Assembly (NCBI GenBank): GCA_963717455.1
Contig: OY970336.1
Span: 2,604,001-2,668,000, forward strand
DNA: 64,000 nt
Reading direction: 5' to 3'
Source of the DNA: Bog-473 sp963717455
GTDB lineage: Bacteria; Actinomycetota; Acidimicrobiia; Acidimicrobiales; RAAP-2
Part shown: positions 7,941 through 15,277 of the stretch, one piece after another
Numbering within the stretch: the first letter of the stretch is position 1
Layout: each line of letters opens with the position of its first letter
The notes under the pieces: model-generated
Seen by the model: only the letters and a program-made list of their open reading frames with translations
Databases searched by the model: none
Told to the model about the DNA's origin: nothing
Position numbers and translations under genes: made by a program

Positions 7941-9203
7941 TCATCGGCTGGCCGCCGACCAGTGAACTCCACCATCCGATGTTCGGTAAAGAGCGTCATT
8001 GTGAATGGCCCAGCCGTGTTGGGCATCCGTAAAGGTCAGTTGCTCTACACCACCCGATGCCGGCAGGCCTTGAGGCATCCAGGTCCTTCCCCCATCGGTT
8101 GAGGCAATTGGCGGGCCTTGATCGAATGCGATGAGGAGACGATCCGGTGCCACGGAGGTCAGCAGTGTGACGATGCCCGATGTTGGCAACGTTCCGACGC
8201 CTGGCGCCGGGCTGGGACTAGTTGTTGCGACCAAAACCCACGTACTCCCGTCATCGACCGAATGGTAGAGCTCCTTTGTCTGGGAATCGTTCGGTGTCGC
8301 TGCGCTGCAGAGTGCCCAGACGTCGTGCGCATTCAAGGCCGTCAGGTGTTGCAATTGATCGCACAGAGGTGGAAGTGGATGGCTCTCCCACGAGAGCCCA
8401 CCATCCGCGGTGGTATAGAGCGTTCCGTCGGTTGACTGGGCGGCCAGGAAAGCATCTTTGGGAGAAGTACGGAGAAGCTGCAGGTACGGGTACTCAAGCT
8501 TCGGTGCTCCATTCTCAACCTTCCACGGTCCCCCGCCCGCAGGAGTAGAGAAGAGCTTCGAGATGCATCCGAAGACGCCCGGTGGGCACGGTCGACTCAG
8601 GGCCCAAGTCTCGTTGCCCACGATGGAGAGATCCATCACGAGCCCTCCAGGACCATCAGCCTCGAAGGTCTTGCCTCCGTCATGGGTGACGAAGGTCTTG
8701 GAGCCGTAGATCCACCCGTCCTTGCCGTTGGTGGCGAAATTGATGAACGGGTACGAAGCACGGCTATCCGGATAGGTCACGTGGAGTGTCTGACCCACGG
8801 GTTTCCAGGTCCGGCCGGCGTCGTTTGTTCGTACAATCGCTAACGAGCACACCGTGTTGGTGGTCGGAGACAACACGCAGTGTTGCTCCATCCCGAGGCC
8901 ATGCGTCGAGTCGGCGAAGTACACGTCGGTCAGCCCGTCAGAAGGTGCGGCCAGGTCAACCACTCGAGCCGCTGGTGAGATCCTCAGATAGCGCATGGCG
9001 TTGGCGGAGTTCTGATCCGGCACCACAATGGCCACGGTGACTAATGTCGCAACCAACCCGACAAGGAGGACCACCGCCGCCGACACGCGAGCGCGCTTGC
9101 GACGCGCAATTCGCGCTCTCACATTTGCCCGGCCCTCTTGTGTATCAGGACTGTATGAAAGGCTGGCCCGATCGAGAAGCCGAGCGATGTCGTGGTCAGG
9201 CAT
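7941..9203 (-). CDS. membrane-anchored Asp-box (BNR) beta-propeller protein, coupled to an ECF sigma factor
   Basis: 420 aa. The start ATG at 9203 (PDHDIARLLDRASLS) overlaps the sigma-factor stop by 8 bp, so the two are translationally coupled. About 35 cytoplasmic residues rich in Arg precede one transmembrane helix (VSAAVVLLVGLVATLVTVAIVV). The outer part holds at least six Asp-box motifs: TNDAGRTW, THDGGKTF, TADGGLSW, SVDDGSTW, STDGGRTW and TSDGGVHW. These mark the hairpins of sialidase/Vps10-type beta-propellers. The position (second gene after an ECF sigma gene, single-pass membrane topology) is that of an anti-sigma factor, though I see no zinc-binding HxxxCxxC motif. It may be a sensor with an extracellular ligand-binding propeller. 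That role is inference. Confidence 0.72.
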   Translation of the reverse strand: MPDHDIARLLDRASLSYSPDTQEGRANVRARIARRKRARVSAAVVLLVGLVATLVTVAIVVPDQNSANAMRYLRISPAARVVDLAAPSDGLTDVYFADSTHGLGMEQHCVLSPTTNTVCSLAIVRTNDAGRTWKPVGQTLHVTYPDSRASYPFINFATNGKDGWIYGSKTFVTHDGGKTFEADGPGGLVMDLSIVGNETWALSRPCPPGVFGCISKLFSTPAGGGPWKVENGAPKLEYPYLQLLRTSPKDAFLAAQSTDGTLYTTADGGLSWESHPLPPLCDQLQHLTALNAHDVWALCSAATPNDSQTKELYHSVDDGSTWVLVATTSPSPAPGVGTLPTSGIVTLLTSVAPDRLLIAFDQGPPIASTDGGRTWMPQGLPASGGVEQLTFTDAQHGWAIHNDALYRTSDGGVHWSAASR

Positions 9204-9708
9204 TGTCAATCTCCGAGATAGTGCGGTCATTGGGAAGAAGGGTCCGAAGGCGATCGTGTGCCGAATGGATCGTCGCCTTCACGGTTCCTTCTCGACAGCT
9301 CATGGCCTTGGCTATGTCTCTTACGGAGAGATCGGCGTAGTAACGAAGCACGATTGCCAAACGTTGCCGAGGCGCCAACTGACCGAGTGCAGTGACCACC
9401 GTCAGCCGGGATGCGACGTTTTCAGTCGGCTGCAGAGCTTCTGTGGCCCACACCGAGGTCCTGAGGGAGCGATCACGGCGGCGCTGATTTCGTCTCGCCT
9501 GGCGAACGGCAACGACAAAGACCCAGGTTGCCGGTCGCTCAAGGCGTGATAGCGCACTCCATTTCTGGAAGGCCCGGGCGAAGGCTTCTTGGGCAGCGTC
9601 TTCTGGTTCGCAGTCCTCCCCGAGACCAAGCCACAGCGCTCGACAAATTCCAGGGTACTGGGCCTCGAAGAACTGCTCAAAGGAATGGTCCGGCGTGGGC
9701 GCCATCAT
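9196..9708 (-). CDS. ECF-type RNA polymerase sigma factor (SigE-like)
   Basis: 170 aa. Two adjacent ATGs (9708 and 9705) could serve as start. Region 2 is seen in FEQFFEAQYPGICRALWLGLG...DAAQEAFARAFQKW (residues 9-50), and region 4 in LGQLAPRQRLAIVLRYYADLSVRDIAKAMSCREGTVKATIHSAHDRLR, with its helix-turn-helix. Region 3 is absent, as in extracytoplasmic-function sigma factors. It directs RNA polymerase to a dedicated regulon, likely under control of the overlapping membrane protein downstream. An IS5-type transposase stop lies only 45 bp beyond its start, so the native promoter region may be disrupted or replaced. Confidence 0.92.
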   Translation of the reverse strand: MMAPTPDHSFEQFFEAQYPGICRALWLGLGEDCEPEDAAQEAFARAFQKWSALSRLERPATWVFVVAVRQARRNQRRRDRSLRTSVWATEALQPTENVASRLTVVTALGQLAPRQRLAIVLRYYADLSVRDIAKAMSCREGTVKATIHSAHDRLRTLLPNDRTISEIDNA

Positions 9709-9752
9709 CTCACTACATATAGAGGCCCGACCGGCCCAAAACGTTTAGAGGC

Positions 9753-10607
9753 TCAGCGGATAGGGACACACCCTGGTGACCAACGGTTTCGCCAGTCGAT
9801 GAGCTTTGCGGTGAGCAAGAAGACGATCGCCAGGGCGAGCTGAGCGAGACGATGGATTCCCTTGCGGTCCGTATTGCGTCGGAGCTGCCCGAAATTCGAG
9901 AGCCACGAGTTGGTGCGTTCGACCGGCCAACGCAGTCCCATGGGTTGGGAGTTCTTCGCCTTGGCCGCGCCCTTCTTGCGCTTCTTGGCGATGACGGCGT
10001 CGTCGATCATGCGCTGGAGCAGTCGCTGGCGCGTGAGGTCGGAGTCGTAGCCCCGGTCGAGCCAGATCGTCTCGATGTCACCGAGCAGCCCCCGCAGTGC
10101 CGCGTCGTCGAGCGTGGGCTTGAGCAGGATCGAGTCGTTGCGGTTGGCCCCGTCGATCGCCCATCCGATGGGGATGCCGTTTCGATCGGTCAGGATCGAC
10201 CACTTCCATCCGAGCTTGGCTCGGTCGGTCGGGTTCTTGCCCGTTCCCTCCCCTCCAACAGGGCTTTTGTGCAGGCTCCCGTCGACGGCCACCTCGGAGA
10301 GGTCCAGGCCGATGATCTTGTCGTAGGCGTGGATTGCCTCGGCGACGATGGCCGCGAAGACCCCGGCCTCAATCCACTCATCTCGACGCGCCCGGGCCGT
10401 GGTGTCAGAGACCTTGCACCCGCAGAGGCGCTCGGCGTCCTCCCACGAGCACCCGGTTGCCAGGCGGACGAGCATCACCTCGAAACAGTCCCGGTCAAAA
10501 GCTCGTGGGCGATGACAGCCGAGCGGATGGGTCTCGGCATGCACCGGGAGCAGGGGTTCTATGGCGGCAAAGACGGTATCGAACACTTCGGGCTCGAGCG
10601 CGCGCAT
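9753..10607 (-). CDS. IS5-family transposase
   Basis: 284 aa in one frame. The N-terminal DUF4096-like part (ATGCSWEDAERLCGCKVSDTTARARRDEW) is followed by the DDE core. The first Asp is in SEVAVDGSLHKSP, the second in IWLDRGYDSDLTR and the Glu in RWPVERTNSWLSNFGQLRRNTDR (the typical Y/S-REK-like third motif variant), ending with a hydrophobic helix (LAQLALAIVFLL). The gene is intact. I could not identify convincing terminal inverted repeats in the flanking 100 bases, so element borders are not given. The insertion abuts the 5' side of the sigma-factor gene and may affect its expression. Confidence 0.9.
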   Translation of the reverse strand: MRALEPEVFDTVFAAIEPLLPVHAETHPLGCHRPRAFDRDCFEVMLVRLATGCSWEDAERLCGCKVSDTTARARRDEWIEAGVFAAIVAEAIHAYDKIIGLDLSEVAVDGSLHKSPVGGEGTGKNPTDRAKLGWKWSILTDRNGIPIGWAIDGANRNDSILLKPTLDDAALRGLLGDIETIWLDRGYDSDLTRQRLLQRMIDDAVIAKKRKKGAAKAKNSQPMGLRWPVERTNSWLSNFGQLRRNTDRKGIHRLAQLALAIVFLLTAKLIDWRNRWSPGCVPIR

Positions 10608-10751
10608 GATGGTGGGGTACCTCCCGTCGTCGTTGGTGTTGGGTAAGCACCCCGATCATCTCGGGGCCACCACAACGACCGGTGGATGGTCAGGCGCTCT
10701 CAGGCAGAAATGCTTGACAGCGTCGCGGCCTGGCGCCTATTCGCGCGGCCT

Positions 10752-10756
10752 CTTAG
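10752..10756. repeat. CTTAG, left junction of the tandem transposon pair
   Basis: The pentamer CTTAG adjoins the outer end of CTTGCGATTAAACC. The same pentamer occurs at 12590-12594 and 14431-14435, at every junction of the two elements. Confidence 0.7.
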
Positions 10757-10782
10757 CTTGCGATTAAACCCCCACCACTTGC

Positions 10783-12153
10783 TCAAGCGGCCTTCTTGAC
10801 CGCCGGAAAGCGCTTTCTGGGCGGTTTTCGTGTTCCTTTCGGACGTCCCGGCCCGGGCCTTGTCGATTTCGGTGGACTGGCTGGGGTGCCGATCGCTGCA
10901 CGAAGTCGTCGAAACCCCCTCCGCACCCGCGTCGGCGTGAGCTTGGCTGGACCAAGTGACCGCTCCCATGGCAGACGCAGGTCATCGACCAGGCCGCGAG
11001 CGAGTCGCAGTTGGCTCAAGGCTCCGACGATGAGCCAACTCCAGCGGTCGGCCTGCTCGGGCGTGCACAGTGATGGCGTGGTCCAGCCAAGGGTGTTCTT
11101 GATGAAGCGGAAGGTGTGCTCGATGTCGAAACGCCGCAGATAGGCGCGCCAGCACCGCTCGAGATCGGGCTCGCCGGGTCCTGTCCAAAACAGCCACAGT
11201 GTTTTCTTCGTCCCAGAGGCGGGCTTGGGCAAGTGTTCGACCTCGACGCGGATGACGGTGCCGCGCACGATGGGCGGTGCGCCGCCGTAGTCGCGCCAGC
11301 GGCCGCGACCGCTCACTCGAGGATGCAGACCGTGCCAGGCCTTCACCGTGACGGTGCCATAGCGGGCGTCAGAGGCAACGAGGCTCGCCGATGGCCGCGT
11401 CCAGGTCCTCGGATCCGAGCACTTGAACCGCGGGCCGTGCCGCGGGGGACGCCCGCCGGTTCCCTTTGGTCGGTTGGGGCGAAGAGGGGGATCGGCATAA
11501 AAGACGCGGTCGTCGCGGATGCGAGTGAGACATTCGCAGCGCTCCTCGGCCAGATCGTGACCGAGGGCGATCGGGTTGTAGCCGGCGTCGAAGACGAACA
11601 GCGGGACTTCCCCGCTTGCTGGGAGGAGTCCAACGAGGCGACGGACCTGCTCGGCGGTCATGTTGCTCTGGTCGTGCTGTGGCGCGATGCGCTCCATGTC
11701 AAGAGGTGCCGTCCACGAGTCAAAGGCCCAGTCCAGCTGGCAGATCCACTGATAGTTCCATCCGGCCACGATGGGTTGGCCCGCTGAGTGTTTCGACGCC
11801 GAGTAGTAAAAGCCCCGCTCGGGGCTGCATTCGGCGTCACAACGGTCCCAGGTCGAGGCGTCGACGGCGAAGACGAGAGGCCAGGTCGCTGGGCGGTGTG
11901 CCACGAGAAGTTCTCGAAGGCGATCCTCGTCGATCCGGCCCCGCTCGAGCGCCTTGTAGAGGCTGCCGTGCGAGCGGCGGAACTCGGGCTCGAGGCTGAG
12001 GGCGGGCACTGATCCGACAACCCCGGGGGTGCACAAGAGGGCATCGGCCAGCTCGAAGAGGGCGTCGCCCCAGCGCCAACAGCAGCGGTGCAGACCCTCT
12101 CGGAACTCGACCAACCGGCGCAGCGCGCCGGCGCCCGACCCCTGTCGTGCCAT
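10783..12153 (-). CDS. DDE transposase of element copy 1 (NF041680-like)
   Basis: 456 aa, ATG at 12153 directly beside the palindrome. The central part has an RNase-H-like core: an Asp in PLVFAVDASTWDRCDAE, an Asp in PLFVFDAGYNPIALGHDL, then YLRRFDIEHTFRFIKNTLGW, where the Glu resembles the third catalytic residue (DIEHTFRFIK, analogous to the IS4-type Y-REK region). The tail is strongly basic (GPGRPKGTRKPPRKRF). The family commonly sits opposite a DUF6788-type gene, as here. No frameshift is seen. The exact IS family name is my recollection of such proteins and should be checked against ISfinder. Confidence 0.85.
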   Translation of the reverse strand: MARQGSGAGALRRLVEFREGLHRCCWRWGDALFELADALLCTPGVVGSVPALSLEPEFRRSHGSLYKALERGRIDEDRLRELLVAHRPATWPLVFAVDASTWDRCDAECSPERGFYYSASKHSAGQPIVAGWNYQWICQLDWAFDSWTAPLDMERIAPQHDQSNMTAEQVRRLVGLLPASGEVPLFVFDAGYNPIALGHDLAEERCECLTRIRDDRVFYADPPLRPNRPKGTGGRPPRHGPRFKCSDPRTWTRPSASLVASDARYGTVTVKAWHGLHPRVSGRGRWRDYGGAPPIVRGTVIRVEVEHLPKPASGTKKTLWLFWTGPGEPDLERCWRAYLRRFDIEHTFRFIKNTLGWTTPSLCTPEQADRWSWLIVGALSQLRLARGLVDDLRLPWERSLGPAKLTPTRVRRGFRRLRAAIGTPASPPKSTRPGPGRPKGTRKPPRKRFPAVKKAA

Positions 12154-12154
12154 A

Positions 12155-12178
12155 CCCGATAGTATGTCTACTATCGGG
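12155..12178. promoter_or_regulatory. palindrome between divergent genes, copy 1
   Basis: CCCGATAGTA, spacer TGTC, TACTATCGGG: perfect 10-bp arms starting one base from the transposase ATG. Copy 2 of the element has a different but equally perfect palindrome with the same centre AGTATGTCTACT. It could be an operator bound by a dimer, or an RNA/DNA hairpin limiting transposase translation. Confidence 0.6.
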
Positions 12179-12212
12179 CACAGAAGTTGGGATACTCAAG
12201 GTGGAGGCAGCG

Positions 12213-12575
12213 ATGGCAACAAAGGCGACGACCCGACTCGAGACCTATGAACGGCGCTATCGCGAACTGGCCCGCCAGCTGGCCGACATCGGCTACATCG
12301 CGTCAGGGAGCGTGGCTCCTCGATACAACCGATGCGGGAAGGAGAGTTGTGGCTGTCACGGCGACCCGCCACGACTCCATGGCCCCTATTTCCAGTGGAC
12401 GGCCAAGGTGGGCGGCAAGACAGTCAATCGGAGGCTCACCCCCAGCGAGGCCGCTCTCTACAGTGAATGGATCGGCAATGATCGACAGGTACGCGCCATC
12501 ATCGCCGAGATGCGCGAAGTGGCGGCGAAGGCCCAGCGACTCATGCTCGAAGAGTCCGCGAGCAAGGCTGGCTGA
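12213..12575 (+). CDS. small zinc-motif accessory protein of element copy 1 (DUF6788-like)
   Basis: 120 aa. ATG at 12213 with AAGGTGGAGG upstream. A helical N-terminus (TRLETYERRYRELARQLADIGYIASGS) is followed by a compact Cys/His block, RCGKESCGCHGDPPRLHGPYFQW, then KTVNRRLTPSEAALYSEWIGNDRQ and a helical tail. The Cys-x4-Cys-x-Cys-His arrangement suggests metal binding, likely for nucleic-acid contact. Proteins of this type are regularly found next to this transposase family and are presumed to assist or regulate transposition. The function is not established. It is divergent from the transposase and shares the intervening palindrome. Confidence 0.78.
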   Translation: MATKATTRLETYERRYRELARQLADIGYIASGSVAPRYNRCGKESCGCHGDPPRLHGPYFQWTAKVGGKTVNRRLTPSEAALYSEWIGNDRQVRAIIAEMREVAAKAQRLMLEESASKAG

Positions 12576-12589
12576 GGTTTAATCGCAAG

Positions 12590-12594
12590 CTTAG
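12590..12594. repeat. CTTAG joining the two element copies
   Basis: Only these five bases separate the right inverted repeat of copy 1 from the left inverted repeat of copy 2. They are identical to the outer flanks at 10752 and 14431, as expected for a 5-bp target duplication or a preferred target. Confidence 0.7.
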
Positions 12595-12620
12595 CTTGCG
12601 ATTAAACCCCCACCACTTGC

Positions 12621-13985
12621 TCAAGCGGCCTTCTTGACCGCCGGATAGCGCTTTCTGGGCGGTTTGCGGGTTCCTTTGGGGCGCCCTGGACCGGGCGTGA
12701 TTGATTTCGGTGGACTGGCCGGGAGTCCCGAGAGATGCACGAAGTCGCCGAAACCCCCGACGCACCCGCGCCGGAGTCAGCTGGCCCGGGTCACTCGGTC
12801 GTTCCCAGGGCAGACGAAGATCATCGACGAGACCACGGGCAAGGCGTAGTTGTGTGTAGGCGGCGGCGACCAACCAGCTCCAGCGGTCGGCCTGCTCGGG
12901 TGTGCACAATGACGGCGTTGTCCAAGCGAGCGTGGACTTCATGAACCGGAAGCCATGTTCAATGTCAAAACGGCGTAGGTAGGCCCGCACCGATCGAGAT
13001 CAGGTTCGACGGGGCCTGACCAGAACAGCCAGAGCGTCTTCTTCGAGCGCGTCGTCGGCTTGGGCAGGTGCTCGACGTCGACGCGGATCACGCTGCCGCG
13101 CACGATCGGCGGCATTTCGTAATCCGTCCAGTGCCCGCGACGAAGGAGCTTGGGATGCACTCCGTGCCAGGCCTGGACTCTGACGGTGCCATAGCGCGCG
13201 TCCGATGCGACCAGGCAGTCGTCGGGGTTGCCCCAGGTTCTGCGATCAGCGCACTCGAAGCGCTTCCCATGTCGCGGCGGGCGCCCAATGGTGTGGACCG
13301 GCCCGTTGGGGCGAGCAGGCGGATCGGCGTAAAAGACCCGGTCGTCTCTGATGCGGGTGAGCATCTCGGCACGCACGTCCGACAGGTCGTGGCCGAGGGC
13401 GATGGGGTCATAGCCGGCGTCGAAGACGAAGAGCGGGATCTCCCCCTCACCTCCGAGGAGCCCAACGAGGCGTCGGAGCTGGGCGACAGTCGCGCTCGTC
13501 GCGTCGACAAAGGGCGTGACCCGCATCACGTCAAGAGGCGCCGTCCACGAGTCGGGGGCCCAGCTCAGCTGGCTGATCCACTGGAAACTCCAGCCCGCCA
13601 CGATGGGTTGTCCGGCCGAGTGCTTCGATGCCGAGTAGTAGAAGCCCCGCTCAGGGCTGCACTCGGCGTCGCAGCGGTCCCACGTCGAGGCGTCAACGGC
13701 GAAGACGAGGGGCCAGTGCTCGGGCCGGCGTGCCACCAAGAGCTCCCGCAGGCGATCGGCGTCGATCTCCCCCTTGGCCAGTGCCTTGTAGAGGCTGCCA
13801 TGGGAGCGGCGGAAGACCGGCTCCAAGGAGAGCGCTGGCACAGACGAGATCGGCCCGGGGGCGCACAACGCGGCGTCGCAGAGCTCGAAGAGGGCGTCGC
13901 CCCAGCCGCGCAAGGTGGCGTAGAGCTCTGCTCGAAAGCTCCGCAGCCCGCCCAGTCCTCCCTGGTCGTCGGCCGGTGTTGTCAT
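12621..13985 (-). pseudogene. DDE transposase of element copy 2, frameshifted
   Basis: The reading frame from ATG 13985 matches copy 1 closely through EPDLDRC (about 12990). It then shifts: relative to copy 1 the bases for Trp plus one are missing (apparent 4-base loss). The product continues in another frame with RAYLRRFDIEHGFRFMKSTLAW. A second shift, one extra base near 12725 in the GTPG region, restores the original frame for the tail GRPKGTRKPPRKRYPAVKKAA, ending with the stop at 12621. The Asp-containing motifs FAVDASTWDRCDAE and FVFDAGYDPIALGHDL remain. The broken catalytic C-terminus makes a functional product unlikely unless these are sequencing errors. Confidence 0.82.
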
Positions 13986-14011
13986 GCCAGACAGTATGTC
14001 TACTGTCTGGC
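13986..14011. promoter_or_regulatory. palindrome between divergent genes, copy 2
   Basis: GCCAGACAGTA, spacer TGTC, TACTGTCTGGC: perfect 11-bp arms directly next to the transposase ATG. Arm bases differ from copy 1, but each change is matched in the other arm, so pairing or two-fold symmetry has been kept by compensatory change. Confidence 0.62.
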
Positions 14012-14050
14012 CTCGAAGCTGGGATACTGGACGAAGGAGGAGACCTCAAG

Positions 14051-14410
14051 GTGGCCAGAGCGACACCCGCCGAGAAACTGGCGGAATACGAGCAGCGCTA
14101 CCGCGACCTCGCGGCACAGCTCGCAGAGATCGGCCTGATCTCTTCGGGGAGCATCACGCGCCGCTACACCGTGTGCGGAACGCCGGGCTGTCGGTGCCAT
14201 GGCGATCCACCTCAGCGTCATGGTCCCTACTACCAGTGGACCGCCAAGGAGAACGGCAAGACGGTGACCAGGCGACTGAGTGCGTCCGAAGCAAAGCTCT
14301 ACAGCGAGTGGATCGCCAATGACCGTCGGATGCACCGCCTCATCACCCAGATGCGTCAGGTGGCTGCCAAGGCAGGCGAGCTCAAGATCAAGCAGGCGGC
14401 TGCCACATAG
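14051..14410 (+). CDS. small zinc-motif accessory protein of element copy 2 (DUF6788-like)
   Basis: 119 aa from GTG 14051 (reads ARATPAEKLAEYEQRYRDL), with GGAGGAGA upstream. Same plan as the copy 1 protein: helical N-terminus, Cys block VCGTPGCRCHGDPPQRHGPYYQW, KTVTRRLSASEAKLYSEWIANDRR and a helical tail. It is intact although its partner transposase is broken. It could act in trans with the intact copy 1 transposase or as a regulator. Identity to the copy 1 protein appears moderate by eye. Confidence 0.76.
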   Translation: MARATPAEKLAEYEQRYRDLAAQLAEIGLISSGSITRRYTVCGTPGCRCHGDPPQRHGPYYQWTAKENGKTVTRRLSASEAKLYSEWIANDRRMHRLITQMRQVAAKAGELKIKQAAAT

Positions 14411-14430
14411 GGCCGAGGTTTAATTGCAAG

Positions 14431-14435
14431 CTTAG
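14431..14435. repeat. CTTAG, right junction of the tandem transposon pair
   Basis: Third copy of the pentamer, directly outside the right end of copy 2. Confidence 0.7.
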
Positions 14436-14490
14436 TCGAGCCCCACTTCTCACCTGCTCGCGATTACTCGCGCACCTGGTTGAGGTCGGA

Positions 14491-14688
14491 TCAATGACGG
14501 CGGAAGAATCGCTGGGAAGACGCCCCATTGGGGCAGTCGCGTAGCGAAGTGGCAATGTGGAGTTCCTTGATCAGGTCCTTCGCAATCAGTGGCAGACACA
14601 TTTCCTGCGCCATTCTCTATGCCGGCGTTGTCTTTCCCCTTCCAGGAGGACCCGAGACGACTACGTAGAGCGGTTGAGGAGGAGTCAC
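14491..14688 (-). pseudogene. remnant of a P-loop kinase gene with in-frame stop
   Basis: Reading leftward from a GTG at 14688 gives TPPQPLYVVVSGPPGRGKTT, then PA, a TAG stop, and in the same frame RMAQEMCLPLIAKDLIKELH before the frame ends at 14491. The first block is a Walker A motif; the second is the standard continuation of small P-loop kinases (LAEELGLPLIAKDxIKE). The remaining two thirds of such a protein are missing. This is a decayed gene end next to the transposon pair, upstream of and divergent from an intact P-loop kinase gene. Confidence 0.55.
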
Positions 14689-14787
14689 CTGTCCATATTG
14701 TCGGACGTTGACCTGTCTGCATCCCGGTGTTCAGTCGTCTGGGCTCCCCAGAAGTGGCCCCCGGTGCCGATTCGCTACCCTCGCTCA

Positions 14788-15255
14788 ATGGCAAAAGTGC
14801 TTGTGACAGGGATGTCGGGGACTGGAAAGTCTTCAGCGCTGCGACTGCTCAGCGCACGGGGGCACCGAACCGTTGATACCGACACAGATGAATGGAGCTA
14901 CTGGGTCGATCTGCCTGATGGTTCACCGGACTGGATCTGGCGGGAGCAGGCCATTGGCGAACTGCTCCGAAGTCACAGCACTGGGAGTCTCTTCGTCGCC
15001 GGGTGCAAGACGAACCAAGGAAGGTTCTATGCGGAGTTCGACCACGTCGCCTTGCTCAGTGCGCCGGTCGATCTGCTCTTTGCCAGGATCGCAGAACGCG
15101 CTGACAACCCGTATGGGAAGACGGCAGCGGAACGAGTGATGATCCGTCACTACGTCGCAGAAGTGGAGCCTCTGCTGCGTGCCTCGGCCACAATCGAGAT
15201 TGATGCTTCGGCACCGCTCGAAGACGTTGTCAGTCAGCTTGAAGAACTCGGGTGA
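14788..15255 (+). CDS. small P-loop kinase / AAA ATPase
   Basis: 155 aa from ATG 14788 (MAKVLVTGMSG); upstream in-frame codons add residues with no family character. Walker A is VTGMSGTGKSSAL (residues 6-18). TVDTDTDEWSYWVDLPDGSPDW follows, with SLFVAGCKTNQGRFYAEFDHVALLSAP as the Walker B region. A lid-like segment (RIAERADNPYGKTAAERVMI) and a short C-terminal helix complete the protein. This is the shikimate/gluconate-kinase-like fold of proteins usually annotated only as AAA family ATPase or nucleoside kinase. A phosphotransferase role is likely; the substrate is unknown. The group II intron begins about 25 bp after its stop. Confidence 0.78.
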   Translation: MAKVLVTGMSGTGKSSALRLLSARGHRTVDTDTDEWSYWVDLPDGSPDWIWREQAIGELLRSHSTGSLFVAGCKTNQGRFYAEFDHVALLSAPVDLLFARIAERADNPYGKTAAERVMIRHYVAEVEPLLRASATIEIDASAPLEDVVSQLEELG

Positions 15256-15277
15256 GGCGGGTTTCACGCACCCCATG

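Larger units (their letters stand above)
10757..12589. mobile_element. transposable element copy 1 (transposase + divergent small zinc-motif protein)
   Basis: 1833 bp bounded by perfect 14-bp inverted repeats, CTTGCGATTAAACC at 10757-10770 and its complement at 12576-12589. It carries a leftward DDE transposase (10783-12153) and a rightward 120-aa protein (12213-12575), divergently arranged around a palindrome. Both genes are intact, so this copy may be active. A diverged second copy follows after the five bases CTTAG. Confidence 0.8.
12595..14430. mobile_element. transposable element copy 2, diverged, transposase broken
   Basis: 1836 bp, bounded by CTTGCGATTAAACC (12595-12608) and GGTTTAATTGCAAG (14417-14430; one mismatch from perfect complement). 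Same layout as copy 1: leftward transposase, central palindrome, rightward DUF6788-like gene. The proteins differ from copy 1 at many positions, so this is not a recent tandem duplication; two related elements occupy adjacent CTTAG sites. The transposase here has two frameshifts, while the small gene is intact. Confidence 0.78.

Noticed and set aside
9709..10756. Terminal inverted repeats for the IS5-type element
   Set aside because: I compared about 100 bases on each side of the transposase and found no convincing matching pair, so no element borders are reported.
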